A stretch of DNA of 64,000 bases, from assembly GCA_905147135.1 (NCBI GenBank), contig LR990061.1, forward strand, positions 62,001 through 126,000. The letters run 5' to 3'. The position numbers were made by a program, and so were the translations under genes. Numbering within the stretch: position 1 is the first letter of the stretch; each line of letters starts with the position of its first letter. This document shows positions 59,335 through 64,000 of the stretch, piece by piece. This DNA is from Blastobasis lacticolella. Its lineage: Eukaryota; Arthropoda; Insecta; Lepidoptera; Blastobasidae. The notes under the pieces are model-generated. The model was not told where the DNA came from and did not search any database. It saw only the letters and a program-made list of their open reading frames with translations.

Positions 59335-59660
59335 TCATATCGTACCTACTGGCAAACAGGCAGCCGGCTACCTAATGGAAAGTGGTCATCTATAGACATT
59401 AAATTGGCAACACCAGGGGTATCGCTATACGTTACCCACCTCTATAAACGTTGCTCTGACAGAAAAAAGTCAAATACCTACACACTGGCAAAGCCACGGT
59501 TCCCGAAAAAACTACATGTAGCATTGGAGACCTTATTCACCGGCAATGCTATTTAAAATAGTAGCAGCGCAGTAGGCGGTATTCTGTAAGATTGCGGTAC
59601 TTACCCAGTCGGGAGGCCCCAATTCCTTGATATCCCGCTATGCCCTACCAAAAAATTACC
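59335..59660 (-). mobile_element. Family B retroelement, inverted copy
   Basis: It begins GTACCTACTGGCAAACAGGC and ends CAGTCGGGAGGCCCCAATTC, CCCGCTATGCCCTACC. With 58890-59245 it forms an inverted pair less than 100 bases apart. Confidence 0.75.
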
Positions 59661-60039
59661 AATTTGTATGCACTCTGTCATTATGATCTTCCTTTACAAT
59701 AAAATATCTCATAAAACTATTCCCCTGTCCCTAATCATCACGGTCATCATCATCTCAGCCGTTGTACGTCTCTCAACAGGCCTCTCTCCACTGTGCCTAT
59801 GTTTGCAACGAATGCAACGCGGATATTCTAATCAGCATAAATACTGCGTTAGGAATCCACTATACAATAGTAGTTTCAATTAGCATAGAATTGCATATTA
59901 GAGACACTTATTCGTGTAACATTAGCATAATTGTGAATAAATTAGTTAGTCTGCTACCCAATAACAATGTTTTGTGCCTTGGGTCGTATTATCCAACCAC
60001 GTGGGTCCGTGCTTTCATTGCGTAATGGACATACATTGT

Positions 60040-60245
60040 TTAGATTAGCTTTTACCTGCAGATTCGTATGAATAATCTGTTATGCCGTATCCTAACGGGA
60101 ACTACATTCAATTTCGGGATAAATTATAGCCTATGTGTTTCAATACAGGTTATAAATTATCTGTGTATCCAATTTCATTAAAATACAGTTTTTGAGTGGT
60201 TGAGCATTATTGCGAGCTATTTCTAGACGGACAGGCATGCTCTAT
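60040..60245. repeat. Helitron-like dispersed repeat
   Basis: GTATCCTAACGGGAACTACA, TTCAATTTCGGGATAAATTA, TAGCCTATGTGTTTC, CCAATTTCATTAAAATACAG resemble the modules at 23090-23400. Confidence 0.45.
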
Positions 60246-60559
60246 AGGTATTTGACTTCAGCGTCTCTTGGTTGGTCTTGAAAGGCTTCAAATATCAGCC
60301 TGGTAAAATCTATAAAGTCTGATTACTACTTCGACGACATTTACTAAAGCGTAACATAAAAATATATTTCTTTACATTCGTTTAGCAAAATATGCATTCA
60401 AAAACCATTTACACAATGTCAGCCATTTCATGCTCCGTCATTTAAGATAATCAGGTCCATCTTAGACTTGGATAACATATGTTAGGACACTCTAATAGTA
60501 TGACACATTGACATAATTGTACATGAGTACATCTACGTACACATCATGATTCAAAGCGC

Positions 60560-60680
60560 ATCAGATATAATTTAAATCGCTCTGACCTCGCGACTCGCGG
60601 GTCGCGGGTCGCGATCTCGCAACGAGTGTCGCAACGCGGTCACGTCGCAGGACGATCTGTCGCGAATTTTGCGACACCGA
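60560..60680. other. Cluster of CGCGAC/GTCGCG motifs
   Basis: CGCGACTCGCGGGTCGCGGG then TCGCGATCTCGCAACG, TGTCGCAACGCGG, TCTGTCGCGAATTTTGCGAC. CpG-rich, with many short dyads, in otherwise AT-rich intron. Confidence 0.4.
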
Positions 60681-60879
60681 CCACGGTAATAATACAATAT
60701 GTTATTCAATAAAATATAAATTGGAATATATTAGGTAGACTAAAACGTACCAATAAAACGATAGTCAAGTTAGCCATTGTAATTGAATAATCAGAGGACA
60801 GTTAGCCCAATGACGACATAAATATATATATTCCGAAATTTCTAAAAAATATTTTTTCATGCTATTTTTATGACAGACA

Positions 60880-60995
60880 AATAGGCAAGCAGGCCACCTG
60901 ATGGAAAATGGTCACCACCACCTTTGGACCTCCACAACACCAAAGTTATCGCCAATGCGTTGCTCGTCTCTGAAGAGACCTGTAATCTTCACCTC
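60880..60995 (-). repeat. Family B retroelement fragment
   Basis: GACAAATAGGCAAGCAGGCC then ACCTGATGGAAAATGGTCAC and CAATGCGTTGCTCGTCTCTG. Confidence 0.6.
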
Positions 60996-63881
60996 CAACC
61001 TTACTTTTACTGCACAGACCTCAATAATGTAGGTTCTTCACAACATAGCTATCAAATCATCGAGCGCAACCGTCTTCGTGTTATCAATATCGTTATTCGC
61101 GGCATCGTTTTGTGAACCCATAACAAGTAGGCCCTTTCACTTGTACCCATTCTGCTCCATAATGCTAAGGATCGTGACTCTGCCGACATAGTAAGGACGT
61201 TCTCGTTCTCCATAAGCTACGATCCTACCTTCTGAAGGGCCTCACTCAGTGGTATTTCCAGACATTCCGACACCTGGTTGAGCCTTCGCTTGGGCGCACT
61301 AGACAACAAGGCAACCTTTGAAAAGAATCCTCGTAAACGCGAAAAGCATTCATATTGAAGGGACGGATGCCTCCGTAAACGGAGCTTTATGTACGTAAAC
61401 TCGTACGTATTGAAGCTCCACCTCGTCCTTGAGTACGGCACGAGTCTCGGCAAAGCGGCCGCAACAAACGTCGGCCCGCGGAACGCAGCGCACAATTCCC
61501 ACTGGAATTCCGGCGCACGACGCTCCCAGAATTAAATGATAACATTGAGGGCGAAACTTGTGCGTTTCGGCGCGTCTGCTTTGCAATAACAGAGCCTGTT
61601 ATTGTAGCCTACCTATGGGGTACCTAAATACAGCACGCGCAGGTGGTTATTATTACTGTCTAACTACTCATGAATAGTTTAATCGGTGTTATAATTAGAG
61701 CGGAATATAAGAATAAGGCATATATGAGTACTTCCTCAACCAGTCACAATCAGCAACCAGTCACTTGACTGGTTGAAGTCTCGGCAGCCCATTGGCGCTC
61801 CGTGACTGTATATTACTATCTCAGAAATAAACTACGCTAATGCTAAGGTTATTATGTATAGTATTATTTTAGTAACGAAAATATATCAATCACAGAAATC
61901 GGCCGATACACGGAGCAATCACAGGCTAATGAAAAGGATTCATGTATTTTAATGAAGTAGCTATAGGTCGACAACTTAACTGGTATATCGCTTGCGGAAA
62001 GTGAGGTAGGTGGGAGGGTGATTTTTCAGTGATGAATGCCCCCGCAGTGCGGGGCGCGGGGCATTGAGCATTTTCATCCGCGATACGTAACTCGATGACA
62101 ATCCTCGGAAAAAGTATGCACACGAGATTATGCTCCAACTTGTTCCAAGATATTATATCCCGAGACGAGAAACCTAATGTTTGCCAATGCGAATTGTACA
62201 ACTAAACTTCGATTTTTAATTCGATGCAAAAAAGTAAAGATTTGTTTCTATAAGCAGTGCCTGTTGTGTCATATATGTATGTATGTCTGTAACATAAAGC
62301 GGTTTAACCGATTTTTTTATTGAATTGAGATATTTCACTGCTGGGTCTCCCCCAGAGATCTCAACAAATGCCGGTTCTGAGCCGTGCGCATCTAGCTGAT
62401 ACTCGCGACCTTTCGTTCAGGTACCGGCGACCAGGTCTTCGGTCCATCTCGCTAGAGAGAGGTGTGCCCATTGAATCCTTTTGGAAACCTTCACCTTTCG
62501 GGTGGGCGGACAGCACAATTGCGACGTGATCATGTGCTTGAGCATGAAAGGAAACTTGTATCTCGGAAAAATTTTAAACTAATTTTTTAGCGAACATTTA
62601 CGAGCCTCCATCTCTGGATTTATCTTCGGAAAATTATCCTCGTGTGCGTTGTTCCGAGCGTTCGTAACAAAATGACTAACCGCGCTGTGCGGAGTCCGCG
62701 AGCGCACTGAAAAACGTTTCTTCAACTCCCTGCCCCGCGCCCCCGCGCTCATCCCCGATACTTCACATGACGTCACCCACTCTGCACCCTGATATATCAG
62801 TTAAGTTGTCGACCTATAAGTTTCCTTCCAAACTCTTTAAATCCTATTAATATTTTGTAACCTCCGTTTATTTCTTGTTTATATATTGCAACAATCAGTC
62901 GCGTCTGAATTATGATATGACAGACGTGGGATGCTTTTTTTTTTATTATTCTAAATAAATCAGTGTATGAAAACTATTTTTGCATAAATACAGAATGCAG
63001 AAGGCCACGGGGGGCTTATTGCTAAAGATTAACAAAACAATACGAGTCCATAAAGTAGAATAATATTGGACATCATTTACTCTCTAACTGCAACTGGCAC
63101 AGATCGGCGACAGAATCAATATTAAGTACTTAAGACCTAACTGTAATAAGTTTGCTACTTCACGTCGCCTTCACCTCCCAAAAAGCGTCCGCAGGCCCAT
63201 CGCACATTACCACCACTCGCAAACTATTTGGACGCTCTCCAAGTACTGGTTACCGAATACGCTTCGCGGAACTAGGGCATTCCACGCTTCATAACTTGGT
63301 TGCATTACTCCCTTAACATAAACTCTTTGTTAAAGGGGGATGATTTTCATTGTAAAAAATATAAAATGTTTAGTAATTTCTGTCTACTGCCAGTTATCTG
63401 AGACTTCTCATTGGTTCCACTCCATTTACGGTACCATTAGTCAGTGTCGCCTCCTTCTTCGGCTCGCGAAGCGCGCGATTATAAAGTTCCGGAGGCTTTA
63501 ATCGATCGAGTGTCGCGTATAATCTCGCGATTTTCATTCCGGGTGATTCCCTCGAAACTCACAGTGAACTTACATTTATCTACCTCAATCCGGATTCTAT
63601 TGATCACACGATAACACCGCTCAAATCGAATAACGAAACATTACCTGAGGACTTGTTCCACGCACTTGCCATCCCACAAAATCTACGACCAATCCCTCTA
63701 AACAGCACTCAGCAAACTCCAACCTAGAGTTAGAACTCACACAACTCACGACCGAATCACTGTAGATCCGCGCGGTAGTCGCTCGAATTACTTACCTCCT
63801 AATAAAATTCCTGTACATAGCACTTGACCCAAAGACCGTCTTCCCTTCCCATCCCTGGCTGAGCGCAAATTCCTGTTGCAG
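60996..63881 (+). other. knk intron 6, no gene recognised
   Basis: 61200-61590 and 62340-62560 are moderately GC-rich and could be old transposon remains (GGTCCATCTCGCTAGAGAGA near 62440 recalls LINE ends). 62955-63010 recalls a reversed LINE 3' UTR. No open frame with known motifs. Confidence 0.35.
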
Positions 63882-64000
63882 AACCGCAACAGGGCGCTGA
63901 CGACCCCTGCGCCGGCCACCCGCGCGGCCCCCCGCCGGCCCATACAGGCGCTCGAGGCCACGACCTACCGCCCCCCGCGGCCGCGCCTCGGCGCCGGGCC
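63882..64000 (+). CDS. Possible knk exon 7 (Pro/Arg-rich), cut by window end
   Basis: A good acceptor (TTCCTGTTGCAG, ends 63881) is followed by 119 bases open in the phase required after exon 6. They read NRNRALTTPAPATRAAPRRP, then IQALEATTYRPPRPRLGAG. Composition turns abruptly GC-rich, as in the other knk exons. The peptide is low-complexity and is not the DOMON start usually found here. It could be an extra linker exon, an alternative exon, or a chance GC-rich stretch. A second reading frame is also open. Confidence 0.4.

Overview
The window is eukaryotic, AT-rich and intron-rich. It carries GT-AG splice sites, 5'-truncated non-LTR retrotransposons and tRNA-derived SINEs. The proteins and the mix of repeats point to an insect, most probably a lepidopteran. 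Only two host genes can be supported. Both are split into short exons that only become visible when splice sites and codon phase are matched, and both encode secreted proteins with tandem DM13 domains. No bacterial gene, CRISPR array, rRNA or free-standing tRNA was seen. || Left gene (minus strand, 10692 down to 5928 and continuing off the left edge): a Skeletor-like protein. Six exons join in phase into 348 residues: signal peptide, two DM13 domains, then the start of a DOMON domain. The rest of the DOMON domain was not found in the window. A roughly 4.5 kb CR1-like retrotransposon (266 to about 4790) occupies the following intron, if the gene continues leftward. || Right gene (plus strand, 18275 to 57075 and probably beyond): a Knickkopf-like (knk) protein. 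A signal-peptide exon in a GC-rich patch is followed by a 17.5 kb intron and then five exons that give two DM13 domains (282 residues, all junctions in phase). A possible seventh exon runs off the right edge at 63882. || The two genes stand head to head, with start codons 7.6 kb apart. They share signal peptide plus tandem DM13 architecture, and the left gene also shows the start of a DOMON domain. They look like an old duplicated pair that may share regulatory DNA. In other insects Knickkopf protects and organises cuticular chitin. || Everything else is intron or intergenic DNA full of repeats: CR1/Jockey-type LINE fragments, RTE-type 3' ends, two tRNA-headed SINE families, several short poly(A) retroelements, Helitron-like fragments, a MITE and a miniature LTR retrotransposon (TRIM) with a tRNA-Trp primer site. 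|| The most unusual observations are: (1) the 3' end of knk exon 5 with its splice donor is tandemly repeated eight times, and the first two repeat steps are in frame; (2) a decayed copy of part of knk exon 3 lies 340 bp downstream of it; (3) a 37-bp-stem pre-miRNA-like hairpin lies in knk intron 2; (4) very long perfect inverted repeats lie in knk intron 1; (5) the TRIM; (6) a poly(A) retroelement sits directly against the donor of Skeletor exon 6.
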